Source of the DNA: Albifimbria verrucaria
Taxonomy: Eukaryota; Ascomycota; Sordariomycetes; Hypocreales; Stachybotryaceae
Length of the DNA: 64,000 bases
Reading direction: 5' to 3'
Assembly: GCA_020081605.1 (NCBI GenBank)
Contig: JAHREC010000011.1
Location: forward strand, 4,898,001-4,962,000
The translations under genes were made by a program, and so were the position numbers. This document shows positions 11,795 to 23,732 of the stretch, in pieces. The notes beneath the pieces were generated by a model, which saw only the letters and a list, made by a program, of their open reading frames with translations, had not been told where the DNA came from and did not search any database. How positions within the stretch are numbered: position 1 is the first letter of the stretch; each line of letters opens with the position of its first letter.

Positions 11795-13521
11795 CTAGGC
11801 TTCCAACGGAAGTTGACTTTCTTCTGACTTCCTGATGGCATCCCGCAAAGGGATCTCATCCAAAGATACCACTTTTGTTTTCTTGGCAAATTTCCAGCCA
11901 AAATAAGCTGCTGCCACAAGTGGTATGTCCCTGGGGTGGTGTTAGTTGAGAAGTCTGATTCAGTTATTTGACGAGGTTTTGACTTACAAGTATGACGAGA
12001 CAAAAGTAACCGGATCCCAATTACCCTTCGTGAATACGGAGAAGCCACTGGTGAGAAGGATAGTTATAGTCATAAATAATGCACCGCATGAAGAATAGAC
12101 TGCATCATCAATGTCATTAGATGGGGATACAATTAGGTATGAAGTTTGGAAACTTACAAGTCCACGAGTTATGCCAAGGCAAGCTGGCAAGAGGGATGCC
12201 CTGCTTCTTCATTGCCAGTCGTAATCGAATATGGTTCAGTAAAATTGCTGACCAAGAAACGAGAACTCCAGCAGCAGTCAAGTCAACCAGCCACCAAAAG
12301 ACGGTCATGGCGCCTTCAGACAAGGTCATGAAGCTGAGAAACATGAACAGCGTGAAGACTCCAACGCAGACATAAGGTGTTCCCATGACGTAGTTCGGAG
12401 GAAGATGCGAGGGGCCTGACGTTTGAGAGCCAATGCATACAGAACACGAGTTCCAGCGAGCAGGCTCTGGTTTGATGCCGACCAGGCGGATGTGATAACG
12501 ATAGCATTGACAACGGACGGTATAGCGGGAATACCGGCAGCGGAAGCCGCAATGACAAAGGGACTTTGCGCTGCAGATCCGTACGCATCATCTAAGCGTT
12601 CATCATTGCTTGGGACTAGCATGCCCACAACAATGATGGCCAAGATATAAAAGATCAGGATCCGATAGAAGACGTTCTTGCAGGCCCTTGGAATCGCTTT
12701 CTGAGGGTTTCGGGTCTCGGCAGCTGCCATGGCGATAGACTCAACACCAGCGAACGAGAAAACTGCGCTGGTCATGACGGACCAGTAGCCCAAGAATTTG
12801 CCCCAGTCTCCCGTGCCAATATTTTCGACAAAAGGACCTGGATTTTGCCAATACCTGAAGCCCGTACGGGGCGTTCCGGGCACACCTCCGAGACTGATGA
12901 CCAACCCAAGAATGATAAGGAAGACGACCAGCATGATTTTCAGCAGTGCAAAGTAGAATTCGACCTCGCCGAACACTCGGACCAGGGTGAACCCAACAGC
13001 CGCCGTCAAAACAATGAAGATGATAATGAAGAGAGTCGGGTTGATATCGGTCCAAAATTGAAACAGGACACAAATGGCGGTGATTTCAGCAGGTATGGAG
13101 AGGATGTTGCCGTAGACGAGATTCCATCCAATCGCAAACCCCAAGCTGGATCAACAATAAATTCGGCATGTCGCACAAAGGCACCTGTGACCGGCAGCAG
13201 TGCAGCCACTTCACCGAGAGCAAACTGCACGGCGCAGACAATCAAGCCGACAGTTGCATAGCCGAGCAGGGCACCAAGGGGACCTCCAGTCTGAATTGAT
13301 GAGCCAAGACCTAGGAAAAGGCCTGTTCCGATCGCACCAGCGATGCCAAGCATGGAGAGATGGCGCTCAGCCAAGCCGCGCCGCAGGCTTTGCTCTTCAG
13401 TAGCCGTGACCAGGTCGCCATTATGCTCGTTGACGGAGCTGCATGCGGTGAGGGGTTGATCGCTTATCGTAATGGTCGTCAAGAGCCACAGACTTCTCCC
13501 CGGAAGAATAGTGTCGCTCAT
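11795..13521 (-). CDS. Amino-acid permease, APC superfamily (fungal YAT, GAP1/INDA1-like)
   Basis: Plasma-membrane amino-acid/proton symporter with about twelve helices. After a hydrophilic tail the conserved opening is LSMLGIAGAIGTGLFLGLG, then GEVAALLPVTGAFVRHAEF, ESIAMAAAETRNPQKAIPRA and the C-terminal ENDs typical of YAT permeases. Two introns near the 3' end join HNSWT to FYSSCGALF and TFVSSY to LDIPLVAAAYFGWKF. The protein ends ESQLPLEA. One-base losses occur at the C4 run 13139-13142 (AWG to FAIGWNLVYG) and near 12394-12400 (before NYVMGTPYVCVG). The N-terminal 30 residues may also be misframed, because an alternate frame after MSDTILPG reads the more natural EKSVALDDHYDK. Which amino acids it carries cannot be told from sequence. 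Confidence 0.87.
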
Positions 13522-16161
13522 CTTGCCGCCCTCTGTCTCCGTTACGGCTTATTCTCAACAGCAACAAGAAGGTGGTTGCGGAAGGGCAGCGAGCTAGATG
13601 AAAACCCTGTGAAAGGCCGACCTCGTTCCAATTTTTGTGGCGCTCTTTTTCACGCAATTGGTTTGACGGATGGTGCCATGCAGGGCAGTACAAGGGTATG
13701 GACAGTCAGGGTCCATTGACCACAGCGCCGTCGATATTCTAGACTACAAGAGACCACGCTCCGTTCACGGAAATGAGCCGAGCGGTCCAGTTTTCTCCCA
13801 TGGAAATTTTCTTCGTCCTCGCTGCGGATTTTAGTTTCCAAAATTTTTTAGACACCAGCCAGCCGACCTGTGTTTCCAGCTTAGTCGTGTCTCTCACTTG
13901 GTGAAAATGAAATTATGCTATTGGCTAGAGGCCTCCCAGATGCTTGGACCTTGACATTTGTTACGGATGCGTAGAGTCAACTAACTAAGCTTTACAAGTC
14001 ACTGAAGCAGAAGCTACCGCAACCGTATTTGAGCAAAGATAAGTCAACCATGATCAATTGCATAAGCCCAGTCACTTTGCAAATTGTAAAGTCTCCTTAC
14101 TTCTATACCAGTTGGTCAATTGATCAATTGCTTGCTATTCACAACATGTAATGAGCAGCTTTACTTGAGTCCCACATATTTGGCAATGTGGGTTGCCCAT
14201 TCTGTTGACTATCAAGTCAATATCAAGACCACGTTTCCTACCTCACCTCCAAGAATAGCGTGGGCCGCCTTGCGATTACGAGTGATTGGTGCAGTTAATA
14301 TCGAAGTCATATAGTGCTCAACCTCAACTTGAATGCACGACTGTTTGGCCATATGGACCCTGATGAGACTCGATAAGTTGCGATAAGTCACAACATAAGA
14401 GAGGCTGGCATATTTCCTGAAGCCACGACATCCGTACTACCTAAATAATATATTCTATGAGACCATTTGGCAAGCTGAAGGGACGTCCGCACAAAGTCTA
14501 GCTGGCTGATACCAACGACTTTTGTCGCTGCTGCAGAAAAGAGCACATTCTGTATCCCGGGTTTTATAAGTGGATGCAATTTCTCTGCAGCCTAACAAAT
14601 TTACCTCTCATTCTTCGATGATATTTCCTTGAGCCGGTTGTGTATGCGAAAATTCACAAACATATCTCCAGATAGGTTGAATAGCACTTCCTCGTCTATC
14701 CGTGGCATTCCCGGAGGAGTTTAACTCCAGTCCCAGACCAAACATGCCTCAATCTTTCCTCTTGGAGAAGGGAATTTCTTAGTGACTACTGAATGAAATG
14801 AAGAGCCAAGACTTGACATTTGATAATCTCAGCCAGGCCTTTGGCTGATTCCTGAATTCATTTTGACACGGCCTTGTCCTCAGAAAGAGATTTCAGATGA
14901 CTATTAGATCAGTGTCAGGCAGAATAGTAAGTTAAAGAAGCTCTTCCGACTCTAATGGACAGTGCACCAAGAGTACCCATTGAACGTATCAAATCAATCC
15001 GCCCTTGTTGCGACGGTCGCGTACTAGGATATCGTCAAATAATTAATAACCGTTTCTTGGGACCTTTTGAGTCTTGAGCGGAGTTCATGCATACATCCAT
15101 TACATATTATCTTGGAAAGGCCCCACTAGCAGAACAACCCATCTAAAAACGACGAACACTCTGTCGTTTAAGTTAGCCCAGATACCCTCTGCTAATTTAC
15201 TTTAACCATTCTTGAACTGATTGTTGAAGCAACGAAATACATCCTGTCAGTGCTATTCCAGTCTGTCAAGTTGTGACTAAAGCCCTTGAGGTAGAATGAT
15301 AGGAGGATAGTCTTTGCTCAGAAATCTAGGTCAACTTCCCGGCGCCTGGCTTTCCTTTGCTCCATAGGAAACTGTTGTATTCATCAAGGTTAACCAACTC
15401 TAGACTTTCCTCAATTTCCGCCCATTTGTCTATTGTTATTCTTTATCATCCCATACTTTGTCATTAATATACAAAATCCGATTCGAGCCATTGGTATCCC
15501 ACATTTCAAGAATATTAGCTCAAGTGGTGACGCGATTCGTAACTCAAACCCGGCATTTCGGATGAGTATTCTAGGCAGAATGATTACAGCGTTGCCGTCT
15601 CACCGGTCACCGGCTACGGGTGGCCCTACCCCTGCCTGTCATGGTACTTTTGTAGTGATCCTTCATCGAAACGAGATTGGAGCTTGCCTCAGTGAAGGAA
15701 ATCATCGACTTTTAAATACTATCAAATTGTCATAAAAACAGTTTAACTGCTAAGGATTCAGCACTGAACATCAAGGTGTTTGTTTTTGCATCGGAGAGGA
15801 AGCTTTTGGTCATTTTGGAGATGGGCGTGCACGGAACATGACATTATATGGATTATAAATCGCAATGTTAAAGAAAGGCGCATAAACTCACTATGTTCTC
15901 CTACTATGTACGGCGTGATCTGGGGCGAACTTCATCCCCAGCATGCAGTGAGAGTATATCAGCTGCCTCATTGAGCTAAGTCTGAGTTGATCAAGGCAAT
16001 CCTCCACTTTTTTCTCGTAAAGCAACGCATGACGAGAGGACAATAGTTTTTCAGGGCAATATTTCTGTGGTGGGATTAGGCAACATTTAAACATAAATAA
16101 AGCCTGACATGGCTCATCTTGCCCCAGTATCACCAGCACAGTAAGGTTTGTCGCTATCACG
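13522..16161. other. Long divergent intergenic spacer
   Basis: Separates the permease (left) from the esterase (right) and should contain both promoters. A TATA-like stretch ACATAAATAA at 16091-16100 is 62 bp before the esterase ATG. I see no gene, mobile element or repeat. Confidence 0.45.
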
Positions 16162-17260
16162 ATGAGAATCTTGCAGCATTCGTTTTGCCTTGGCTTTGGG
16201 CTTTTGTTGTCAGTTCCGAATGTCAGTGCCGATCCAATTCCGCCGCCCACAGGAAAGTATAATGTTGGAATCCGTCGTCATGTCGTCCCATTCAATAATA
16301 GAGACGATCCAACATCGCCGAACAACGTCTCAACAGAGTATCTAGCAACGATCTACTATCCAACAACCGATAAGGCAGCGTCGCCGCACACATACTTGGA
16401 GCCTGAATTGGCCAAAGGCTATGCAGATCTTTGGGCCTACAATATTTCACACCTAACTTCAAATCTACGATGGAATGCCTCTTTCTTGCGTGAGCCTTCA
16501 GGACCAACTCTGTTGTTTGGGCCTGGCGGGTGGGGTCCCCAACAGATGGTTACACCATCTTGCTATCCGAATTGGCCTCGCAAGGCTATGTCATTGCTGC
16601 TCTTGATCATGTATATGAGCAACCGTTTTTACGATTCCCTAATGGAACAGGGGTTTACGGGCTGCCACTAGATTACCCTGGCGATTTCCTTTCGTGGAGT
16701 CCCTGCATGATGTTCGTGTCCGCGAGATGTTACACTTCATAAGCTACCTTCCAAAGCTTGTTAAAAAGTGGAATGCACCATTTAAGACAAAAGGGCTTGG
16801 TGCGTTCGGACACTCAGTTGGTGGTTCTGTTGCTCTCACAGTGGCACTTGAGAGTAGCGCGGTAGCTGCGGCGATCAACCAAGATGGCACGAACTGGAAC
16901 AGACTCAACAAAACCTCCGATTCGGATTTGAAAAAGCCATCTCTTTTGCTTGGGTTCGAGCAACACAACCTTGAGACTGATCCCACATGGGAAAATTATA
17001 TTAATTGGCAATCAGGCTGGTGGAGACTCTTCACTGTTAACGGTACCTCTCATCTGGACTGGAGTGATGCTACCTTCTGGAAGACATTTGGCACCAGCAG
17101 ACCTCTCGGGACCATTGACGGAAGGAGGATGGTCGCTCTCACAAACGCCTATGTTTCTGCTTTCTTTGACAAGCATCTCCTGCACAAGAAGCGCCCCATT
17201 CTGGATGGCCCATCCAAGAAATGGCCAGAAATCAATTTCTTGGCAAGCTCCCAGCAATGA
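16162..17260 (+). CDS. Secreted PAF-acetylhydrolase-like alpha/beta hydrolase
   Basis: Intronless, about 366 residues. A signal peptide (MRILQHSFCLGFGLLLSVPN) leads into an alpha/beta-hydrolase fold like the plasma platelet-activating-factor acetylhydrolase family (PF03403 type). The N-terminal strand region contains STEYLATIYYPT, followed by LFGPGG, GYVIAALDHVYEQP, the nucleophile elbow AFGHSVGG, a candidate acid in AINQDGT and a candidate His in GTSHLDW. These families cleave short acyl esters of lipids. A secreted fungal esterase/lipase role is inferred. One-base losses at the G4 run 16532-16535 and the GG at 16695-16696 move the frame twice. The three pieces overlap in the right order, so the gene is probably intact in vivo. 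Confidence 0.83.
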
Positions 17261-18848
17261 GTAATAACTAAGCACTTATTATCGAAGTAGTTATAATGAC
17301 TATCAGTGCTGCCTAGAAGATGAAGATCCAAATTATACTTGAATAATACAACAAGTCTATATTGCTTTGAACAGACAATCTGTGAACGCTTCCAGTCTAC
17401 TACTTACTATATGATGGTGGCTCACCAGATGACATTTCACTGATTAACGTGACAATTACACGTAAATCTAAAATAAACCGTGAATGATGGTGAAGAGAAT
17501 TTCACAGCATCATACAGAATATCGGAAACACAGAACCACAGAGTACGTCTTCAATACTTAACAACAGAATTGACTTCGGTCACAAAATGACTTCAACAGC
17601 TCTTAACAAGCCTAGTTGGAGTTTTCAATATAACTATACATTCCTTCTACCCAGTCCATTCAATACAGTAGACCATTATATGTAGATAAAGGAGTCCTTA
17701 CAAAACCCTGAGCCAATGTTGAGGATTTATTTGAGCAAAGATCGTTTCTTTTGCCACGCCCATTTACCTTCTACATGGATCACTCAAGTCGTGTCTTGCC
17801 AAACAATCCATAAAAAGACCGATCGTATAATGTTATGAGACCTGTGCCTTTATTCGGACTTCAGGCACGAGGAATCCGCGATTAGACCTGGTATCTCGTC
17901 GAATGGTGACAAATCTGCACCCTTGTGAATTAATGACCAACTATCAACTCCTTTAAACTATCATAGGGTCAGAAAAAGAATAGGTTAAGTTTTCAGACTC
18001 TACGTGTCCTGTAGACGTTGAATCAGTTTCGGAAATTCGGATGAGGGAAATTACTAAAAAATCAGGCAAAATTAGAGCATGGTTGCCACTGCGCATTTAC
18101 AACAAGTTGCATCAAATTATCATAAGAACTTGGAAAAATAGATCGAAGAATCACGCAGCTCGCGCAAATTTCGATCGACGGTGCGACGGACAGAGACAAT
18201 ATTCTACGAGACCTATCCAACACATAGAACCATCGTAATTCTTTAGTGGAGTTTCAAGAATGCAGAGTACAGTTACTTCTGATTACGAATGATCAACATA
18301 CTACGGTTTCATTGAAGGACTACACATCAATGGCATCGGTACACTTAGACTTGTCCAAAGGCTCTGAAACGCACGAAGTTATCTCTCGAAGTGGGTCATC
18401 GCCACCTTTATACGCAGTATTCAGATCCAAGCTCACGACCTCTAAATCCAGGAATTGTCCAAAATAAGCTGACCTCCAGCAATTGTATGGCAGCAGCTGT
18501 GTCGAATCAGCTGTTCTGGCGTCAAACTCACTAATGCGTGGTTGGCGACGTGGCGGTAACGGACTTTCCGAGACACTCGCCGAACTACCGAATAGCTGCC
18601 GTGCTAGCCGGCGCCACCTCATTGCGTTTCAACTTCGAGGGCCGTAGCGCCAGGTCCTGCCGAACAGCCTCCCACTAGCAGCTGCAATTATGCAACAACT
18701 CACCGGAATACGTCAGTTCTCGGCTCTCAGCTTCCGGCCGCGTCATTATGCGGCTTTGAAAGCTATTAATTCTGCTGCCACCCGCCTGTGAAATTTCTTG
18801 TGTTAATCATTCACTTACACTTTCACATAGCAACTACAGTGATACACC
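17261..18848. other. Intergenic, no gene seen
   Basis: 3' flank of the esterase and promoter of the CipC-like gene. The last 250 bp become GC-richer. No motif I can defend and no recognisable coding fragment. Confidence 0.45.
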
Positions 18849-19267
18849 ATGGGCTGGTTTGACGGTATGCCAATGTTGCTCGCCTGGCTAGAATGAGGCT
18901 GACACACTGTTAGACGACTCGAGACAGGCTGAAGCCTACGACACTGTCGTGAATCGCCCTCATGAGGCTAAATGGACACATGAATTGCTCGGCAGGGCCG
19001 CAGCCTACGAGGCTGCCAAAGCCTATGAGAATCATGTCTCCAGGAACGGTATGTTAACCCAGTAATTGCTCATATTGATGATACTAACACGTTTTAGGTC
19101 ACCCTGATAGCCATGCCCAGGCCAAGGAGATTCTAGCCGGCTTCATTGGTGCGTTTATCGATCGTGAAGTAGAAACGAAAGGACTCGACGCAATCGACCG
19201 TGAGCAGGCTAAGCGTCACGCACGCCGACAGGCGGAAGATCAGCTCGCCTATGAGGGACGGTATTGA
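18849..19267 (+). CDS. CipC-like small stress protein (DUF3759)
   Basis: Three tiny exons (18849-18864, 18914-19048, 19098-19267) with two introns of exactly 49 bp, giving about 106 residues. The start is MGWFDDDSRQAEAYD, and the body has the family phrases HEAKWTHELLGRAAAYEAAKAYENH and GFIGAFIDREVETKGLD. The protein is Ala-rich, charged and helical with no signal or membrane segment. The family is named for Aspergillus CipC, induced by concanamycin A, and members are often abundant under stress or early infection. The molecular function is unknown. The frame is clean across both splice sites. The small exons hide it from simple open-frame searches. Confidence 0.9.
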
Positions 19268-21017
19268 AGGAGAAATCATAATGGCATTTGAGCGAGTTTT
19301 GTTGACTATATCCTAAAATAACCAAAAAGTTGCTTCCATCCTGCTTTCTCAGACATCGTTGCGGAGCCCAAAAGATGTGACCTGTGTCACGTAAGTTAGA
19401 GCTTATATGACAGTAAATCGTTCATTGAGAGAACAAATCTCATCATATTTATGAATGGCAAAAATTGAAGGAATAGTTATGTTATAAGCGTCGGGTATAG
19501 GATACTTTTCATTCCTTGGCCAGTCATAAGAAATTTTGTTTTGACAAATTCATTCCTCTTCCAAGTCTTTGGCATTCTAATTACGCTCACAGGTATTCAT
19601 GGCTTATTAAATTACATGAAATCTCCACTTAAGCAAGGATGCGAGTTCATTGATGTATTTTTAATCAAGATGGCGAGATAATGTTCGCAATCTGCAACAG
19701 CCATGGTAGTTCTGAGCATTTAGGCAAGTCAATTCTCTCCCATATACAACCAATAACTCCCAAGTATTGATTTTATTTGTGATACGCCCTCCGTGCTTTT
19801 GTAGTTCGAAGGTAATATTTCTGCCTTTGGTCCACAAACATGAGGTTTCCGGTTTGCAACATAGACAATTTGACTGACGTGATCAGGAATCTAGTTTTCC
19901 ACGATTTGCCTATCCCATAAGGAATTAGCGGGAAAGCTCCATCGACTAATTTAAGGTCAGAGACGATGCACAATGCTACTGGGTCATGCTTGATGCTTAG
20001 GATCTTAAGCAGGGTGGCCATATTTCATATTTCGAAAACTAAATGGACCAACTTGAAGTACAAAGCCAGTTTGTTTACTACCTACAATTTTCCAGAATGG
20101 ACGGTGAAACACTTGAGGAGCATAGTTCATGGATTAGTGAGAAGTATGTAACTACTCAAAGGCTCTCACATTCCATGAGTTCTTAGAGACTCTCAATATC
20201 AGTCTGTGATGCTTTATTCAGGAAGCATTGACACAGAAGGATTCAAAAGTCATACAATATAGTAATTTTTCAGTGATTCTCTTCTCATTATTTTTCTCTT
20301 GCCTATTTCCACGATTGACTCTGACTACGCAGAAGAAATATTAGAACTATAAACCACTTACGAACCAGCCACTAGCGTCCTGTCTCTAGACTTTGAAGAT
20401 TTATGGTACCCTAGTGAACCTTCGACGTGAGAAAAGAGCTCTTGAACCCAAGCTGCACCGATCAAATGGCGTGGCTGGTAATTAAATTAATTGACGATAA
20501 GCCAAAAGTGTGCCAATTCTTGCACTCGGTGCATTATGTTGCATCCAGCAGCACGTGTCTCGTATAGCTGCCAAATGACGTCGCTTCATTCATGTTATCC
20601 GGCTTTGTTTGGCGACCCTTAGATTCCCCGCGTCTTATGCCCAACCATAGTAACCTCTAGCTGCGCTCTCATTGGAATATGGATTCTGGTCCAGGTCGAT
20701 CTGACCATTCCTTGCCTAGGTTACCTCCTCACGATGAGGGGACAGTCTGCAGCTACGAGACGCCGGCTAGCGCCATCCAGTTGCGATTGGCCGTCTATCA
20801 TGCGAATATGACGAGACGGTCCATAGTAGTGCGGGCAAGCCGGCTGGGCAACAATTTCCTCAGTCCGAAAGGTTAGGGAGAGAGGCGGCGCAGGCCAAGA
20901 TCCGAACGCTCAAGATATAACTGAAGCCCACCTGCTTGATTCACTCAGTTGAACCATTACATTTTCTCCTTGACGTTGCATTAAAACTTGGCATTCACAC
21001 GACAGAGATTGCGCATC
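19268..21017. other. Intergenic, no gene seen
   Basis: 3' flank of the CipC-like gene and promoter of the oxidoreductase. One AGTCCGA (reverse complement of TCGGACT) lies at 20872-20878, 140 bp before the ATG of that gene. No coding region recognised. Confidence 0.4.
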
Positions 21018-22340
21018 ATGTCCTCCTCCACTCTCAAACGTTATGTCATTGTCGGCATGGGCATCCGGTCTGCCTTCTATTACCAGAGCATTATCCAAGA
21101 CTTTAAGGATATCGCTGTACTAGTTGGCATCTGCGACACAAATCAAACTCGCATGGATGCTGCTAATGATCGCATCGTTGAGTTAGGTGGCAAAAGGTCA
21201 ACACGTACAAAGCCGAGAACTTTGACGAAATGGTCAGAAATGAGAAGGCGGATGTTGTAATTGTGACTACTATCGACCTCTTCCACCACGTCTACTGTAT
21301 TCGCGCCATGGAATTGGGGTGTGACGCCATCACCGAGAAGCCAATGACCATTGATGAAGTGAAGCTTCAGGAGATGATTGATGCTGAGAAGCGAACTGGA
21401 AAGCACGTTCGGGTTCTATTCAATTACCGATACTCCCCCACCACACGAAGGTCCGCGAGGTGATTGAGTCGGGGTCATTGGTGAGATTGCCACTGTGCAT
21501 ATGGACTGGATATTGGATTGTGCCCATGGGTCCGACTTCATGCGTCGCTGGCATAGAACAAAAGACACAAGTGGCGGCATTCAGATGCATAAGTCCATAC
21601 ACCACTTTGATCTTATTCACTTCTGGCTCAACACTGAACCCGAGCTTGTCTACTGCCTCGGCGACCTTCGTTTCTACGGTAAAGAAAATGCATTGAGACG
21701 TGGCGAAACCAACTTGGAAGACCGCTATCTCAACAGTGAAGCAGCTAAAGACGACCCTTTTGCCATCCACATCGACAAAAATGCACAGCTAAAGAAGCTC
21801 TACCTTGAAGCCGAACATGAGGATGGCTACATACGGGACAGAAACTGCTTTGCTGATGGAATCACAATCGAAGACAACCTCTCTATGATCATCAAGTACA
21901 AAAATCGTACAGTAATGACGTATAATACCTACGCATATGCACCGTGGGAAGGCTATAGATGCGTTTTTAATGGAAGCAAAGGACGTGTAGAAGTCAATGT
22001 CGTTGAGAGTGGCTACTCTGCCGGAGGGGAAGCAGTCACCCATGAGAACCTCACGGATTTGGAAAAGAACTACATTCAAGGAGGCGTTGAACAAACCAAA
22101 ATTGTCGTATATCCTCTGTTCAAAGAGCCTTACGTAGTGGAGGTCGAGAAGGGTGTCGGCGGCCATGGAGGAGGAGACCCTGTGCTACTTAAAGACGTGC
22201 TTGTCGGCGATACCGAGGACAAATTTAAGCGCGCCGCGTACATCAGAGATGGTGGAAATGCTGTTCTGGTTGGAGTCGGCGCAAATAAGTCGATGGAAAC
22301 GGGGCTACCCATCAAAGTGCAGGAGTTGGTTAATTGGTAA
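21018..22340 (+). CDS. Gfo/Idh/MocA-family NAD(P)-dependent oxidoreductase
   Basis: About 441 residues, intronless. An N-terminal Rossmann domain opens with YVIVGMGIRS and has the family signature EKP in AITEKPMT. The C-terminal domain follows, with HMDWILDCAHGSDFMRRWH and the HKSIHHFDL stretch that supplies the usual active-site His. Members oxidise or reduce sugars, inositols and related polyols, or act on modified intermediates. The precise substrate is unknown. Three one-base losses break the frame: in AAAAGG at 21192-21197, the C5 run 21435-21439 and the G4 run 21471-21474. Each repair restores conserved sequence, for example YRYSPHH. It converges on the peptide precursor gene and could be part of that cluster, but nothing proves it. 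Confidence 0.85.
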
Positions 22341-22967
22341 ACTTTCACAGATTAGTCCTCAGTCTGTCTATAACAACAGTACTAAGTTAATGCAGACTGG
22401 TATAAATAGTTGACTTTGCAAAAGCTGAGACGGTTTCCCATATGATTTATTCATTAATGACTGCACCTGATTACTAAAATACATCGCAAACCAAAGATAG
22501 GATATACTAGTGAAGATCTGTATAGTATCCTATTTAGAGTAGGCCGATGTAGTATTGCCCTCATAAGACGGTTATTTGGAACATAGAACATATGGAGCTC
22601 ATTATTCTTGGACGCATTTTATCGTTAGATTAGTCCGAGGCTAAATAAAGGCTTAGCCTATCTAGTATCTTGATATGCTTTAAATACACGATGTAAGACT
22701 GTTGATTATAGCTACGAATCCTCGGCTCCTAGGCTTTGTGAACCTTCCAGGTCAGAAATAGAAAGAACTTTGCTAGAGAGCATAGGAGTTATTAATTCAA
22801 AGTATACTTCAAATCAGGGCTAGTCACTTCAGCGTATACTCAAGGTGCATCCAGTCTGCTTTGATCCAGCCACTGTCAGTTGCTCTCGTTAAATATTTCT
22901 TTATTTTGCCTGCATGCACAGGCACGTGACAGCTAGCCACTTGCATGTGCTTTCAAGCTATAGATTC
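22341..22967. other. Convergent 3' region
   Basis: Lies between the stop of the oxidoreductase and the stop of the peptide precursor, so it should hold both terminators. AT-rich, no gene seen. Confidence 0.4.
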
Positions 22968-23554
22968 CTATCTGCCCCAACCCGCCTGGTTGTTGGTAGA
23001 ATCAACTGAGTTCTCACGCTTTCCCCAACCTGCCTGATTGTTTGTAGAGTCAACGGAGTTCTCTCTCTTCCCCAGCCGGCCTGGTTGTTGGTAGAGTCAA
23101 CGGAGTTCTCACGTCTTCCCCAGCCAGCTTGGTTATTGGTAGAGTCGACCGAGTTCTCTCTCTTCCCCAACCTGCTTGGTTGTTGGTAGAGTCAACGGAG
23201 TTCTCACGCTTTCCCAACCTGCCTGGTTGTTTGTAGAGTCAACTGAGTTCTCTCGCTTTCCCCAGCCGGCCTGGTTGTTGGTAGAATCAACTTCGTTTAC
23301 TCGTCTTCCCCAACCCGCCTGGTTATTCGTCGAGTCAACTGCATTCTCACGTTTTCCCCAGCCAGCTTGGTTGTTTGTGGAATCAACCGAGTTCTCTCGC
23401 TTTCCCATCCAGCTTGATTGTTGGTCGAGTCGATTTCGTTCGCACGCTTTCCCCAGCCGGCTTGGTTGTTGGTGGAATCGACGTTCTTGACCGGCGCAGC
23501 AACCGCGACACCAAAGACTGCGAGAAGGACAGGAAGGTATGTAGAGGCTTTCAT
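22968..23554 (-). CDS. Secreted Kex2-processed repeat-peptide precursor (dikaritin-like RiPP candidate)
   Basis: About 196 residues when single-base losses are allowed for. A signal peptide from the ATG at 23554 (MKASTYLPVLLAVFGVAVAA) is followed directly by eleven repeats of 16 residues. Each carries VDSTNNQAGWG (first Val replaced by Ile in copy 2), and copies 1-10 end in KR or RR. The spacer after each dibasic site is mostly ENS, with ANE, ENA and VNE variants. The last copy ends GWGR and stop. This is the layout of fungal Kex2-cleaved precursors such as those of ustiloxin, phomopsin and epichloecyclins. The candidate mature core is about 14 residues with Trp as its only aromatic. Single bases are missing at 23404-23406, 23213-23215, near 23160 and near 23066, seen by comparing copies. 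It faces three UstYa-type genes. The product and activity are unknown. Confidence 0.85.
22971..23485 (-). repeat. Eleven-copy 48-bp coding tandem repeat
   Basis: Repeat unit of 48 bp (47 bp where a base is lost) inside the precursor gene. Copies differ mainly at synonymous positions and in the three-residue spacer, while the NNQAGWG segment is invariant in all eleven. Confidence 0.95.
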
Positions 23555-23732
23555 GATTGAGGAGTTTATCGGAGTGAAACGATCTTGCGGTTGATAAAGC
23601 AAAACCCAGTTCTCCCACACAATAAGCTATTTGCAACCCAACATATACTCCTTTTAAGACCACTGACTATCGGCAGTTGCGGGGTTCAATCCTGAACCAA
23701 GCAGGAATGTATAGGTACCTCTAAGCATTCCT

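Noticed and set aside
22971..23485. CRISPR-like or microsatellite array
   Set aside because: The 48-bp unit is a coding repeat with synonymous variation and dibasic sites, and the genome is eukaryotic.
22968..23554. Alpha-type mating pheromone precursor
   Set aside because: The layout (signal peptide plus Kex2 repeats) fits, but Pezizomycotina alpha-pheromones carry a short Trp/Cys-bounded peptide with a central Gly-Gln or similar turn. These repeats have no Cys, and UstYa-type genes adjoin.
23670..23700. tRNA-like GGTTCAATCC segment
   Set aside because: No pairing T-stem, anticodon arm or acceptor stem can be drawn around it.
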